DNA from: JAHBNG01 sp039028975
GTDB lineage: Bacteria; Chloroflexota; Anaerolineae; Caldilineales; Caldilineaceae
Length of the DNA stretch: 64,000 bases
NCBI GenBank assembly: GCA_039028975.1
Contig: JBCCHB010000037.1
Span: forward strand, 45,251-109,250
Direction of reading: 5' to 3'
The notes under the pieces were generated by a model that did not search any database, was not told the origin of the DNA, and worked only from the letters and a program-made list of their open reading frames with translations. The translations under genes and the position numbers were made by a program. Positions 46,759-55,443 of the stretch are shown one piece after another (within the stretch, counting starts at the first letter, position 1; every line of letters starts with the position of its first letter).

Positions 46759-47610
46759 ATGAAATTAACAAATTTTAGGCCAGTGTTTATTATTGGTGCG
46801 GCTAGATCGGGCACCAAATTACTTCGTGACACGATTGCAAGACATCCCGACATTGACAAAGTGCCGTACGATGTGAACTATATTTGGCGTATGGGTAATC
46901 AGGAAACGGCGCATGATGAACTTACCACGCATTCTGTTACATCAGAGGTTAAGGCAAAGATTCGGCATCAGCTAAAAAAATACCATCGTGGGAATGCTGT
47001 CTTAATCGAAAAAACAGTTAGCAACTGTCTACGGATTCCTTTTGTCAATGCAATATATCCTAATGCCCATTTCATACATCTCATTCGAGATGGCTATGAT
47101 GTAATTGAGTCATCTTACCGACAATGGACTGCATCGCCTGATTGGCGCTACATTTTAAAAAAGGCCAGCACATATCCTATTACGATCGCTCCATCTTACG
47201 CCTTTAAATACTTAATGACCATAGGAAACAAGATGATTAGTACCCAAGGACAACCGCACAGTACTTGGGGGCCTGTGTATGATGGTATGCAAGATGATTT
47301 AACGCAGTTGACGTTGTTAGAAGTTTGCGCGATGCAATGGCAGAAATGTGTATTGCATCCATTCAATACATTGAAAAGCATACCTTCTGAACGCGTTATA
47401 ACTGTTCGCTATGCTGATTTTGTACAATCACCAAAGCAGATCTTAGGAGATATCACGGAATTTATTGGAGGGGATGATTCAGCATACCAACAGATGGACT
47501 TTAGTGAGATTCATCCAAATAATGTAGGTAAGGGATTTAAGAGATTCGGGCCTAAAGAAGCTGATGTCATTTCTAAATACGTAGAGTTCATCAATCAGGA
47601 AATCAATTAG
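46759..47610 (+). CDS. Sulfotransferase family protein (third of three)
   Basis: 283 residues. VFIIGAARSGTKLLRDTI is the PAPS loop and HLIRDGYDVIESSYRQW is the 3'-phosphate motif. Only distantly like the other two, so the three probably modify different positions. It follows the broken methyltransferase and ends in a hairpin at 47647. Confidence 0.9.
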   Translation: MKLTNFRPVFIIGAARSGTKLLRDTIARHPDIDKVPYDVNYIWRMGNQETAHDELTTHSVTSEVKAKIRHQLKKYHRGNAVLIEKTVSNCLRIPFVNAIYPNAHFIHLIRDGYDVIESSYRQWTASPDWRYILKKASTYPITIAPSYAFKYLMTIGNKMISTQGQPHSTWGPVYDGMQDDLTQLTLLEVCAMQWQKCVLHPFNTLKSIPSERVITVRYADFVQSPKQILGDITEFIGGDDSAYQQMDFSEIHPNNVGKGFKRFGPKEADVISKYVEFINQEIN

Positions 47611-47646
47611 TATTGTTCCTCGATATGATCGATTACGATACTTTTA

Positions 47647-47675
47647 AGAGGGCGTTTCATAAAGAAATGCCCTCT
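47647..47675 (+). terminator. Hairpin after the third sulfotransferase
   Basis: A 12 bp stem, AGAGGGCGTTTC and GAAATGCCCTCT, has one G-T pair and a five-base loop. There is no clear T-run, so it could be a weak terminator or a stability element. The next gene begins 177 bases on. Confidence 0.5.
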
Positions 47676-47852
47676 GATTGCGAATTCGATGTTTTTATCA
47701 ATAAAAACTCTTGTTTGCAGTGAACCTAATCCTCATTTAATCTTGATGCGTTAGTTTGTATTGTGTGCTTTATGGATGGAATTATTTGTGGGATTAATTC
47801 GTTTTGAATGAAAGGTTGTGCATGGTCCACGTTCTGAAAAGGTGTCAATAAA

Positions 47853-49022
47853 ATGTCGAAATTTGATAGAATTTACTTATCTCCTCCTCATATGTCTGGA
47901 CGAGAATTAAACTACATACAAGATGCGTTTGATTCCAACTGGATCGCTCCTGTAGGACCAAATCTGACGGCTTTTGAAAACGAATTCTGTAATATGATAG
48001 GCTCATCTAATGCTGTGGCCTTGACTTCCGGTACCGCCGCAATACATTTGGCTCTGGCAAGTATTGGTGTTGGCCGTGGCGATGAGGTCATTGTCTCTGA
48101 TTTGACGTTTTGTGCTAGTGTTAATCCTATAATCTACCTGGGAGCAAAACCTATTTTTGTTGACAGTGAACTCGTATCTTGGAATATGGCTCCAGAGTTA
48201 CTTGAGAATGTACTCAAATTTCGTGCAAAGCAAGGGAATATACCCAAAGCATTGGTTTTAGTTCATTTATATGGTCAATGTGCAGATCTAGATACAATTC
48301 AAGGGATTTGTGAGCACTACGGAGTCATTCTTATCGAAGATGCAGCTGAGGCTTTGGGTGCAGATTATAAGGGGCGTTCCCCAGGAACTTTGGGCACAGC
48401 AGGTATATTTTCCTTTAATGGCAACAAAATTATTACGACCTCAGGCGGTGGAATGCTCGTTTCTGAAGACAAGGATCTAGTCGATCACGCCCGTAAACTC
48501 TCTACTCAAGCACGCGATAACTTCCCTTATTATGAACATTCAGAAATAGGCTATAACTACAGAATGAGCAACGTGCTAGCTGGCATCGGTCGAGGTCAGT
48601 TGGAGGTTCTGGAAGAGCGGGTCTTGGCTCGCCGCCATAACACAGATTACTATGTCAAGGCACTCAATCACTTACCTGGTATAAAGTTTATGCCAGAAGC
48701 ACCGTGGGGACGTCACAATCGCTGGCTGACTGTAATCACAATTGATCCTAAAGAGTTTGGTGTAAACCGAGAATTCGTTAGGCTCCGGCTGGATGGTGAG
48801 AATATAGAATCACGCCCCGTATGGAAACCAATGCATATGCAGCCGGTTTATGCCGAATATGAGTTTGTCGATGGCGACGTGGCGGAACTATTGTTTAAAC
48901 GTGGGCTATGCTTACCATCTGGTTCAAATTTAACTACCGATGATCTAGATAGGATAGTCTCTACAATAAAAGCTTGCCACAATGAAACAATTTCTTTGGC
49001 CAAGCCAGAACTGGCATCTTAA
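47853..49022 (+). CDS. pglE: PglE-like aminotransferase (DegT/DnrJ/EryC1/StrS)
   Basis: 389 residues. It closely follows PglE of the bacillosamine pathway: the opening is IYLSPPHMSGRELNYIQDAF, then VHLYGQCADLD, LIEDAAEALGADYKGR, the PLP Lys in FNGNKIITTSGGGML, YEHSEIGYNYRMSNVLAGIG and ESRPVWKPMHMQPVY. PglE converts UDP-4-keto-6-deoxy-GlcNAc to the 4-amino sugar with Glu as donor. Its partner enzymes (PglF-, PglD- and PglC-like) are in the same locus. The start ATG lies in the gap after a hairpin. Confidence 0.9.
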   Translation: MSKFDRIYLSPPHMSGRELNYIQDAFDSNWIAPVGPNLTAFENEFCNMIGSSNAVALTSGTAAIHLALASIGVGRGDEVIVSDLTFCASVNPIIYLGAKPIFVDSELVSWNMAPELLENVLKFRAKQGNIPKALVLVHLYGQCADLDTIQGICEHYGVILIEDAAEALGADYKGRSPGTLGTAGIFSFNGNKIITTSGGGMLVSEDKDLVDHARKLSTQARDNFPYYEHSEIGYNYRMSNVLAGIGRGQLEVLEERVLARRHNTDYYVKALNHLPGIKFMPEAPWGRHNRWLTVITIDPKEFGVNREFVRLRLDGENIESRPVWKPMHMQPVYAEYEFVDGDVAELLFKRGLCLPSGSNLTTDDLDRIVSTIKACHNETISLAKPELAS

Positions 49023-49068
49023 TGATACCTTGCACCAAACGATTTTGCTCATCACGGAGAATACTCGA

Positions 49069-50337
49069 ATGAGAAATTCATTCTTACCGTTTGCTCTTCC
49101 TGACATAGGTGCAAACGAATATGCTCATATCCAGGAGTCGCTGGAATCTGGCTGGATTACTACAGGACCAAAGGCAAGGCAATTTGAAACACTATTTGCC
49201 GATAGCGTAAATGCCAAGCATGCTATAGCTGTTAATTCGTGCACAGCAGCCATGCATTTGGCGCTTGAAGCGATTGATCTGCAAGAAGGCGACGAGGTGA
49301 TTACAACTCCTTATACTTTTGCCGCTACAGCTGAAGTTGTGCGCTACTTCAATGCCAAACCGGTTCTTGTTGATATTCAACCCCACGACTTTAACATCGA
49401 TCCAACTTTGATAGAGGAAGCAATTACACCAAAAACAAAAGCAATTATCCCTGTTCATATTGCCGGTCTACCTGCGGATCTTGACACCATTACATCTATA
49501 GCTGCTAACTACAACTTAGCAATTATTGAAGATGCTGCTCATGCTTTCCCTACAAAGTATAAGGAGCGGATGATTGGTGCACCACTGATGGATGAATCCA
49601 TTCCTCATGCTGTCTGTTTTTCATTCTATGCGACCAAAACCCTCGCCACAGGCGAAGGCGGTATGCTATGTACAAACCAAGATAATATTGCGGAGCGTTG
49701 TCGCATTATGGCTCTCCACGGTATTTCTAAGGATGCTTGGAAGCGCTACTCTGCAGAAGGTTCATGGTACTATGAAATAGTTGCCCCAGGTTATAAATAC
49801 AATATGACTGATATCGCCGCCGGCATGGGATTAGCTCAATTGGCTAAAGCGGAACGTATGCGTCAACGACGCCACGAAATTGCTGCCACATATAATAGTG
49901 CTTTCCAACAAACTACAGCCTTACAGATTCCTTGCGGGGCTGAAAATATGGTTGGCAACTGCGTATACTGTGACGAAGACTGTCAACATCAGCCGCATCA
50001 ACATGCATGGCATCTTTACATGCTACGTTTGAATTTAGATGAACTAGTCATTGACAGGGCGCAATTGATTGAAGAACTCAAGACTCAAAATATCGGCACC
50101 AGTGTCCACTTTATCCCGCTTCACCTACACCCCTACTACCGAGATTTATATGGCTATACCCCTCAGGATTTCCCTATTGCCTACCGTGAATTCCAACGTG
50201 AACTTTCTCTTCCCATCTATTCCAAAATGAGTGACCAAGATGTGCAAGATGTAATCAGTGCGGTGATGGATTTGATCCAGCAATTTAGCAAACCGCAGCC
50301 GTCTACCAAAAATCGAGCAAAAGTCATAGCTATATAA
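49069..50337 (+). CDS. Second DegT/DnrJ aminotransferase with Cys/His-rich insertion
   Basis: 422 residues from ATG 49069 (GGAGA 8 bases upstream; the 48982 start overlaps the previous gene). ArnB/WecE-like: SFLPFALPDIGANEYAHIQE, ITTPYTFAATAEVVRY, and the PLP Lys in SFYATKTLATGEGGML. Residues 289-314 hold an extra segment with four Cys and several His (CGAENMVGNCVYCDEDCQ and HQPHQHAWH), suggesting a metal site; the usual enzyme has only the PQHAWHLY end. It probably aminates a different keto-sugar from the PglE-like enzyme. Substrate unknown. Confidence 0.88.
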   Translation: MRNSFLPFALPDIGANEYAHIQESLESGWITTGPKARQFETLFADSVNAKHAIAVNSCTAAMHLALEAIDLQEGDEVITTPYTFAATAEVVRYFNAKPVLVDIQPHDFNIDPTLIEEAITPKTKAIIPVHIAGLPADLDTITSIAANYNLAIIEDAAHAFPTKYKERMIGAPLMDESIPHAVCFSFYATKTLATGEGGMLCTNQDNIAERCRIMALHGISKDAWKRYSAEGSWYYEIVAPGYKYNMTDIAAGMGLAQLAKAERMRQRRHEIAATYNSAFQQTTALQIPCGAENMVGNCVYCDEDCQHQPHQHAWHLYMLRLNLDELVIDRAQLIEELKTQNIGTSVHFIPLHLHPYYRDLYGYTPQDFPIAYREFQRELSLPIYSKMSDQDVQDVISAVMDLIQQFSKPQPSTKNRAKVIAI

Positions 50338-50398
50338 GCTATTTGCCACCTATACATAGATGTAAAATCGGAATATTATGGTAATTGACAAATCGGTC

Positions 50399-50483
50399 TA
50401 TACTTAGATCTGTTTGAAGACCGTACTTTGATTACTCTAGCAGAGCTGTAGAAACCTACTATTTTCAGAGCGACCGCAGTATA
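50399..50483. repeat. Family B palindromic repeat, copy B3 (reverse)
   Basis: An 85 bp element in the reverse orientation (GACCGCAGTATA at the right), bounded by TATA. Its reverse complement aligns with B1 through CTGAAAATAG, CTAGAGTAATCAAAG and TACGGTCTTCAAAC. It sits in the 555 bp gap between the second aminotransferase and the PglC-like gene. That gap also has A6 and otherwise no gene. Confidence 0.75.
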
Positions 50484-50595
50484 AATCTTTTGGTGATTGT
50501 CACACAACTGTCACAAAACTACTAGCTTCTATATGATAACCTGTACTCTGCAGAAATGGATTTTGTCGTCAGAGAGAAAAAGGTTATGTCATCCG

Positions 50596-50675
50596 TCTAA
50601 ATGACCTGATAAAATTCGTCCTCCTCATTTTGGAAATTGGGTACAATTTGAGACACATTTTTCTGGTGAACTATA
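50596..50675. repeat. Family A palindromic repeat, degenerate copy A6
   Basis: The reverse complement begins TATAGTTCACCAGAAAAAT and runs through ATTGTACCCAATTTC and AGGAGGAC to ATCAGGTCATTTAGA, in the order of A4 and A2. Shorter than the others and divergent. Confidence 0.55.
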
Positions 50676-50892
50676 TTTAACTTCAGAGAATCCCCTTTTT
50701 GTACATTCAATTCTCCTCAATCGTCGTAGACAACATAATCCATTATCGTGCATACAAGCTTTTTCTGAGTGAGCATGAGCTATGGACTGTGAAGCTATAT
50801 TAGAGCAAATAGACTCTATTTAGATGAACGACGTGTCGTACCGTTGTTGGTATCGGGTTATGTACGCCATGGAAATATAAAAAGGTGCAGTA

Positions 50893-51501
50893 GTGTTCAG
50901 TATTTTTTCCGATATGATTAGGCGACTGATTGATATCTCTGTCTCATTAATTGGTCTTTTTGTATTACTTCCACTCTTTCTCTTAATTAGCATATGGATC
51001 AGGTTTGACTCACCCGGGCCAATCTTCTATCGCGCCAGACGTTCGGGCAAGAATGGTAAAGTTTTTGGATTATACAAATTTCGTAGCATGATTGTTGATG
51101 CAGATAAGAATGGACCAGGCATCACCACTGCATGCGACACACGCATAACCCACAGCGGACGATTTCTGCGCAAGACTAAGCTAGATGAACTACCTCAACT
51201 TGTAAACGTGCTATGTGGTCATATGAGTTTGGTTGGCCCCCGTCCTGAAGACCCTCGATATGTTGAATTATATACAGATACTCAACGAGAGGTTCTCAAA
51301 GTAAAACCAGGCATTACAAGTGCGGCTTCATTAAAATTTCGCAATGAGGCAGAATTGCTCTCTGGTCCAAATTGGGAAGATTTCTATCGCAATGAAGTCA
51401 TGCCTAATAAGCTTGCCATTGATTTAGAATATCTCTCTCAACGCAACCTCTTGACAGATGGTCTCTTGATTCTACGCACTACAGCAGCAATGTTCCGATA
51501 G
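50893..51501 (+). CDS. PglC-like initiating phosphoglycosyltransferase
   Basis: 202 residues, the size of monotopic PglC-type enzymes. A GTG start with AAAGGTG upstream. One reentrant or membrane helix at about 10-33 is followed by DSPGPIFYRARRSGKNGK, FGLYKFRSM, the catalytic Asp-Glu in TKLDELPQLVNVL and MSLVGPRPED. It transfers a sugar 1-phosphate, probably di-N-acetylbacillosamine, to undecaprenyl phosphate. The donor is inferred from the PglF/E/D set. Confidence 0.9.
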   Translation: MFSIFSDMIRRLIDISVSLIGLFVLLPLFLLISIWIRFDSPGPIFYRARRSGKNGKVFGLYKFRSMIVDADKNGPGITTACDTRITHSGRFLRKTKLDELPQLVNVLCGHMSLVGPRPEDPRYVELYTDTQREVLKVKPGITSAASLKFRNEAELLSGPNWEDFYRNEVMPNKLAIDLEYLSQRNLLTDGLLILRTTAAMFR

Positions 51502-51542
51502 ATTCACTATCATTTATTGGTTCTCATCGTTAGGATTAACAG

Positions 51543-53549
51543 ATGTTCAGTTTCTTATCTTTTTCCCGAATTACTCAAGTCTCAAATGGGCTACTACGTC
51601 TACGAAATCGACATTTTTTAGCGGTTGACTTTTTGATTGTTTGTCTTACACCTGCACTAGCTATTGCCTTGCGCGTAGAGCAGTTGGATAGTCTAGTGCG
51701 TTTTATCGAACCGCTGCTTGCCTATACGCTTTTCTCTGTTCTGATCAGAATTTCAATCTTCTATTTCTCTGATCTCTATCGACGTTACTGGCGATTTGCC
51801 AGCTTGGATGAACTGATTCTCATCGGGAAAGCATCTCTGTTTTCAACTGTTGTTGCTTTACTGGCTGCGTTTTTGATCAATAATACATTGCCCGTACAAC
51901 AAGATTTACCCAGATCCATACCCATCATTGATGGCCTTCTTGTTCTTCTATTGGTTGGTGGTTTTCGCTTCAGCGTGCGTATGGCCGAATACAATCGCAA
52001 ACGCCGTTCCGTTGTTCACCCAACGCAGGTTGCCATCTATGGGGCAGGAGTGGCTGGCGATCTATGTTACCGCGAGATTTCAGGTAATCCTGAATTGGGC
52101 TTGCGGGTCGTTGGTTTTTTTGATGATGATCCACGAAAAGCCAACGCCCACATCCATCGAGTGCGCGTTTTGGGTAACCGCGATGATGTCGCAGCAATGG
52201 TCTCGAAATATGGCATCGAACAGCTCATTGTGGCCATGCCCTCTGTGCCTGGCCATATTGTGCGAGAGATTGCCGATCTCTGCGAAAAACTTCACATTGA
52301 TGCCAAGACCATGCCTGGCCTGTCCGAGATTATGAGCAGCGGATTTACTATGGATAAGGTGCGAGAGGTTCAGATCGAAGACTTGCTGCGTCGGGAGCCA
52401 GTACGGACCGATGTCCAAGCTATACATAGTTTGCTAGCGGGCAGGCGGGTTTTGGTGACGGGCGGCGGTGGCTCTATTGGCAGTGAACTCTGCCGTCAGA
52501 TTCTTAGCTGTCAGCCAGAGAAATTAGTCATCCTAGGTCATGGCGAGAATTCAGTCTTTGAAATCAATCGCGAGCTTCGGAGTACGCTTCAGCAGATACC
52601 AGAAGACCAACGCCCTCACATTGAGACGGTGATTGCCGACATTCGTTTCCCTGAACGATTACAGAACGTTTTCCGTAAGCAGCAGCCCGAGATCGTCTTC
52701 CATGCTGCCGCCCATAAACATGTTCCTTTAATGGAGCAGAACCCTAGCGAGGGTGTAGAGAATAATATTCTTGGAACCCGCAATGTACTGGATGCGGCGG
52801 TGGCCAATGATGTAGAACGCTTTGTCATGATTTCGAGTGACAAGGCCGTGAATCCCACCAATGTCATGGGAGCAACCAAAAGGTCAGCAGAGCTACTTGT
52901 TCACCGTACGGCTGAACGTACGGGGCTTCCTTATGTGGCCGTTCGATTTGGCAACGTGCTGGGAAGCCGTGGCAGCGTCATCTTAACTTTTAAAGAGCAG
53001 ATTCGTAGGGGTGGCCCTATTACAGTAACTCACCCAGAGATGTGCCGCTTCTTTATGACCATCCCCGAAGCCGTTCAGTTGGTCTTGCAGGCCGCTGTGA
53101 TGGGCAGTGGTGGGGAAGTCTTTATGCTGGACATGGGGCAACCAGTAAAAATTGTCGATCTGGCCAGGGATCTTGTGGAACTCTCGGGGTTGGAAGTTGG
53201 ACGCGACATCAACATTCGCTTTAGCGGCATCCGCCCCGGTGAAAAGCTATATGAAGAGCTCTTCATAAAAGGGGAAACCTATGGGCGTACAGCCCACGAA
53301 AAGATCATGACTGTTGGCAATGCTGGGGATCTCGTTCCTGATGACTTAGATGAGGCCGTCAACCTTCTTGCTAATGCCGCACTCCGCGATGATTCAGACG
53401 CGATCAAGCGGCTACTTCAAGCCCTGGTACCTGAATATCAACCCACACATTTGTCAGAACACCGTGGACCAGCCTTGGCCAAAGCAGAAATTGCCACGGC
53501 GCCATCGTTATCCTCGTCCGTCCGGCCACTTCCACTGGCTGTAGATTGA
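51543..53549 (+). CDS. PglF-like UDP-HexNAc 4,6-dehydratase (membrane, double Rossmann)
   Basis: 668 residues. Four N-terminal transmembrane helices (about 28-140) are followed by a Rossmann domain (VAIYGAGVAGDLCYREI) and the catalytic SDR domain (VLVTGGGGSIGSELCRQI). The motif FVMISSDKAVNPTNVMGATK carries the family's modified active site (Met/Lys in place of the Tyr). It makes UDP-2-acetamido-4-keto-6-deoxy-glucose from UDP-GlcNAc. It follows the PglC-like gene after 41 bases. C5-inverting FlaA1-type enzymes lack the membrane part, so PglF-like retaining chemistry is favoured. Confidence 0.92.
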   Translation: MFSFLSFSRITQVSNGLLRLRNRHFLAVDFLIVCLTPALAIALRVEQLDSLVRFIEPLLAYTLFSVLIRISIFYFSDLYRRYWRFASLDELILIGKASLFSTVVALLAAFLINNTLPVQQDLPRSIPIIDGLLVLLLVGGFRFSVRMAEYNRKRRSVVHPTQVAIYGAGVAGDLCYREISGNPELGLRVVGFFDDDPRKANAHIHRVRVLGNRDDVAAMVSKYGIEQLIVAMPSVPGHIVREIADLCEKLHIDAKTMPGLSEIMSSGFTMDKVREVQIEDLLRREPVRTDVQAIHSLLAGRRVLVTGGGGSIGSELCRQILSCQPEKLVILGHGENSVFEINRELRSTLQQIPEDQRPHIETVIADIRFPERLQNVFRKQQPEIVFHAAAHKHVPLMEQNPSEGVENNILGTRNVLDAAVANDVERFVMISSDKAVNPTNVMGATKRSAELLVHRTAERTGLPYVAVRFGNVLGSRGSVILTFKEQIRRGGPITVTHPEMCRFFMTIPEAVQLVLQAAVMGSGGEVFMLDMGQPVKIVDLARDLVELSGLEVGRDINIRFSGIRPGEKLYEELFIKGETYGRTAHEKIMTVGNAGDLVPDDLDEAVNLLANAALRDDSDAIKRLLQALVPEYQPTHLSEHRGPALAKAEIATAPSLSSSVRPLPLAVD

Positions 53550-53590
53550 GGAAAAGAAACTTAGAACGGAAATACAGTTTACGCAGTTCT

Positions 53591-53659
53591 GTAAAAGTCA
53601 AGCACAAGGGCAGAACCGCAGGGGGCGTGCTACCTGAACGGGCTATGTGTGACTTTTAC
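53591..53659 (+). other. Candidate structured RNA or attenuator in the 53550-53953 gap
   Basis: A stem, GTAAAAGTCA (53591-53600) and TGACTTTTAC (53650-53659), extends with CACA/TGTG across an AG bulge. Inside is a second small hairpin (GCAGG to CCTGA). It lies 42 bases after the dehydratase stop and about 290 bases before the WbaP-like start. No known riboswitch class fits. It may be a terminator without T-run or a leader. The rest of the gap holds no gene; ATTTACGC occurs twice near 53890-53925. Confidence 0.35.
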
Positions 53660-53953
53660 GCTATTGCCAGTTTACCTTCTTCACGAGCATCCATCGGGGC
53701 TTAGCCTAACAAGCCTCTATTTGCTTCAACTATATGAACTCCCTACGAACCGGCTCCGCTTGTTCCCTTTTGCCCCTTCGCCTCTATTACTCTTTTTATC
53801 TATTGCATCCCTCCCACTCGCCCACTGTGACGAAATTGCCACATTTGGATTGACTCCTGTCTGATATAGTTACTCCATAAATCAATGTGTATTTACGCTT
53901 AATTTGTGTAAGGATTTACGCCAAACCCTACTATACAGCAAAATGGAGTATAG

Positions 53954-55381
53954 ATGTTTAAGCGATTTTCAACGAACTATTTGGTCATGCTGCTGGTAGC
54001 CGACTTATTCTTGATTTTTTCTTCTTTATGGTTTGGTACAAGATTCTGGAACGTTGCCTCTTGGGGGGGGGGGGAGGCATTGCCACCAGCTATAACAACC
54101 ATGCCAGAGGTTATCTTGCTCTATGTCGCAGTCGGTATCATCTGGATGTTGACCCTTCAGCTCAACCAAATGTATATTCCCCAGAAAATTCTTTTCTGGC
54201 ATGATGAGTATCAACGCCTTTTTGTCTCACATACCTTTGCTTCACTCTGTTTTATCGGCATTCTTTATCTGGCGAATATTGCTGTTCCTCGATCGGCCTA
54301 TCTGGTTTTCTATCTAACATCACTGGCTTTAATGTTTGGGTACCGAACCGTATTACGCTATTTTCATCGTAATGAGAAGAGAGTCGGTCATCTAGTGAAC
54401 CGAGTGCTTGTCGCAGGTAGTGGCATCACCAGCAAGAACTTTATTGAGAGCTTGAGCGAACGCTACTGGCCGGACCATCAAATAATGGGGTACTTACAAA
54501 GCAGCCTAGAGCCATTAGATCAACCCAATCTTAAACTGCCTGTTCTGGGTACAATTGAAGAAGTTGCTCAGGTTGTCAAGGAGCACCAGATTGATACAAT
54601 TGTGGTGGCCTTGCCCAGGGACTCTCACAAGGCGCTTGCAACGTTGATGAAGCGTGTCCGGCATCTACCTGTACGTATCAGCCTTATCCCCGATTACTTT
54701 GATCTGGCCTTCTACCGGGCCTCTTTAGACCGCATTGGCTGCGTCACGCTCTTCGGTTTGCGTGATCCCATGCCAGGTGGCTTTCAGTTGGTCACTAAAC
54801 GATTGGTTGATATTGTTGTATCAGCAGCTCTGCTATTGCTAACTTCACCTATTATGGTGGCAATTGCCTTGGCTATCTGGCTAGAAGACGGTGGCTCTAT
54901 TTTTTACAAGGCCGAGCGTGTAGGGCAGAACGGCAATCGCTTCAAGATGGTGAAGTTTCGCTCCATGCACATCAATGCAGATAAGATGCAGCATTTAGTC
55001 AACCGTGTTGACGAAAATGGCAACCTGATTCACAAAAGTGAGGGCGATCCTCGTGTGACCAAAATTGGTCGTTTTATCCGACGCACCAGCTTGGATGAAA
55101 TTCCCCAGCTTTTCAATGTCCTTTGTGGTGATATGAGTTTAGTTGGCCCTCGCCCCGAACTTCCTTGGCTTGTTGCCGAATATGAAGATTGGCAATACCG
55201 CAGGCTAGACATGCCTCAGGGAATCACAGGATGGTGGCAAGTCAATGGACGTAGTGACAAACCCATGCATTTGAGTACTGAACTGGATCTATACTATATC
55301 CAACACTACTCACTCTGGCTAGATTTGCAGATTCTGTGGCGTACCGTTGGTGTTGTACTTAGAGGACGCGGTGCTTACTAA
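53954..55381 (+). CDS. Polyprenyl glycosylphosphotransferase (WbaP/WcaJ-like)
   Basis: 475 residues, with GGAG 5 bases upstream. Four to five N-terminal transmembrane helices and a CoA-binding-like domain (VLVAGSGITSKNF) precede the bacterial sugar transferase domain (KRLVDIVVSAALLLLTSP, MVKFRSMHINADK, TSLDEIPQLFNVL, MSLVGPRPELP). It primes undecaprenyl phosphate with a hexose 1-phosphate. A run of 12 G in codons 37-41 encodes Gly-Gly-Gly in the first loop; slippage would shift the frame early. It is a second initiating enzyme beside the PglC-like one, so the locus might make two glycans or one of the two is alternative. Confidence 0.92.
   Translation: MFKRFSTNYLVMLLVADLFLIFSSLWFGTRFWNVASWGGGEALPPAITTMPEVILLYVAVGIIWMLTLQLNQMYIPQKILFWHDEYQRLFVSHTFASLCFIGILYLANIAVPRSAYLVFYLTSLALMFGYRTVLRYFHRNEKRVGHLVNRVLVAGSGITSKNFIESLSERYWPDHQIMGYLQSSLEPLDQPNLKLPVLGTIEEVAQVVKEHQIDTIVVALPRDSHKALATLMKRVRHLPVRISLIPDYFDLAFYRASLDRIGCVTLFGLRDPMPGGFQLVTKRLVDIVVSAALLLLTSPIMVAIALAIWLEDGGSIFYKAERVGQNGNRFKMVKFRSMHINADKMQHLVNRVDENGNLIHKSEGDPRVTKIGRFIRRTSLDEIPQLFNVLCGDMSLVGPRPELPWLVAEYEDWQYRRLDMPQGITGWWQVNGRSDKPMHLSTELDLYYIQHYSLWLDLQILWRTVGVVLRGRGAY
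54063..54074 (+). repeat. Homopolymer of 12 G inside a glycosyltransferase gene
   Basis: TTG12AGG reads as Trp-Gly-Gly-Gly-Glu. Loss or gain of one or two G would frameshift the gene after about 40 codons. Runs of this length are classic phase-variation sites in surface glycan genes. Assembly error is a real alternative. Confidence 0.85.
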
Positions 55382-55443
55382 TCAGCGGTCGACTTGATTA
55401 GCGCTAAACTGCAGCCTCTTTGATAACGGTTGTTTTCCTAGGT

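Noticed and set aside
50690..50890. Remnant gene before the PglC-like gene
   Set aside because: Translations in all frames meet stops within a few dozen codons and show no family motif.
53591..53659. Known riboswitch such as c-di-GMP-I or ykkC
   Set aside because: Only short matches like CACAAGGGCA; conserved loops of these classes are missing. Kept only as an unclassified structure.
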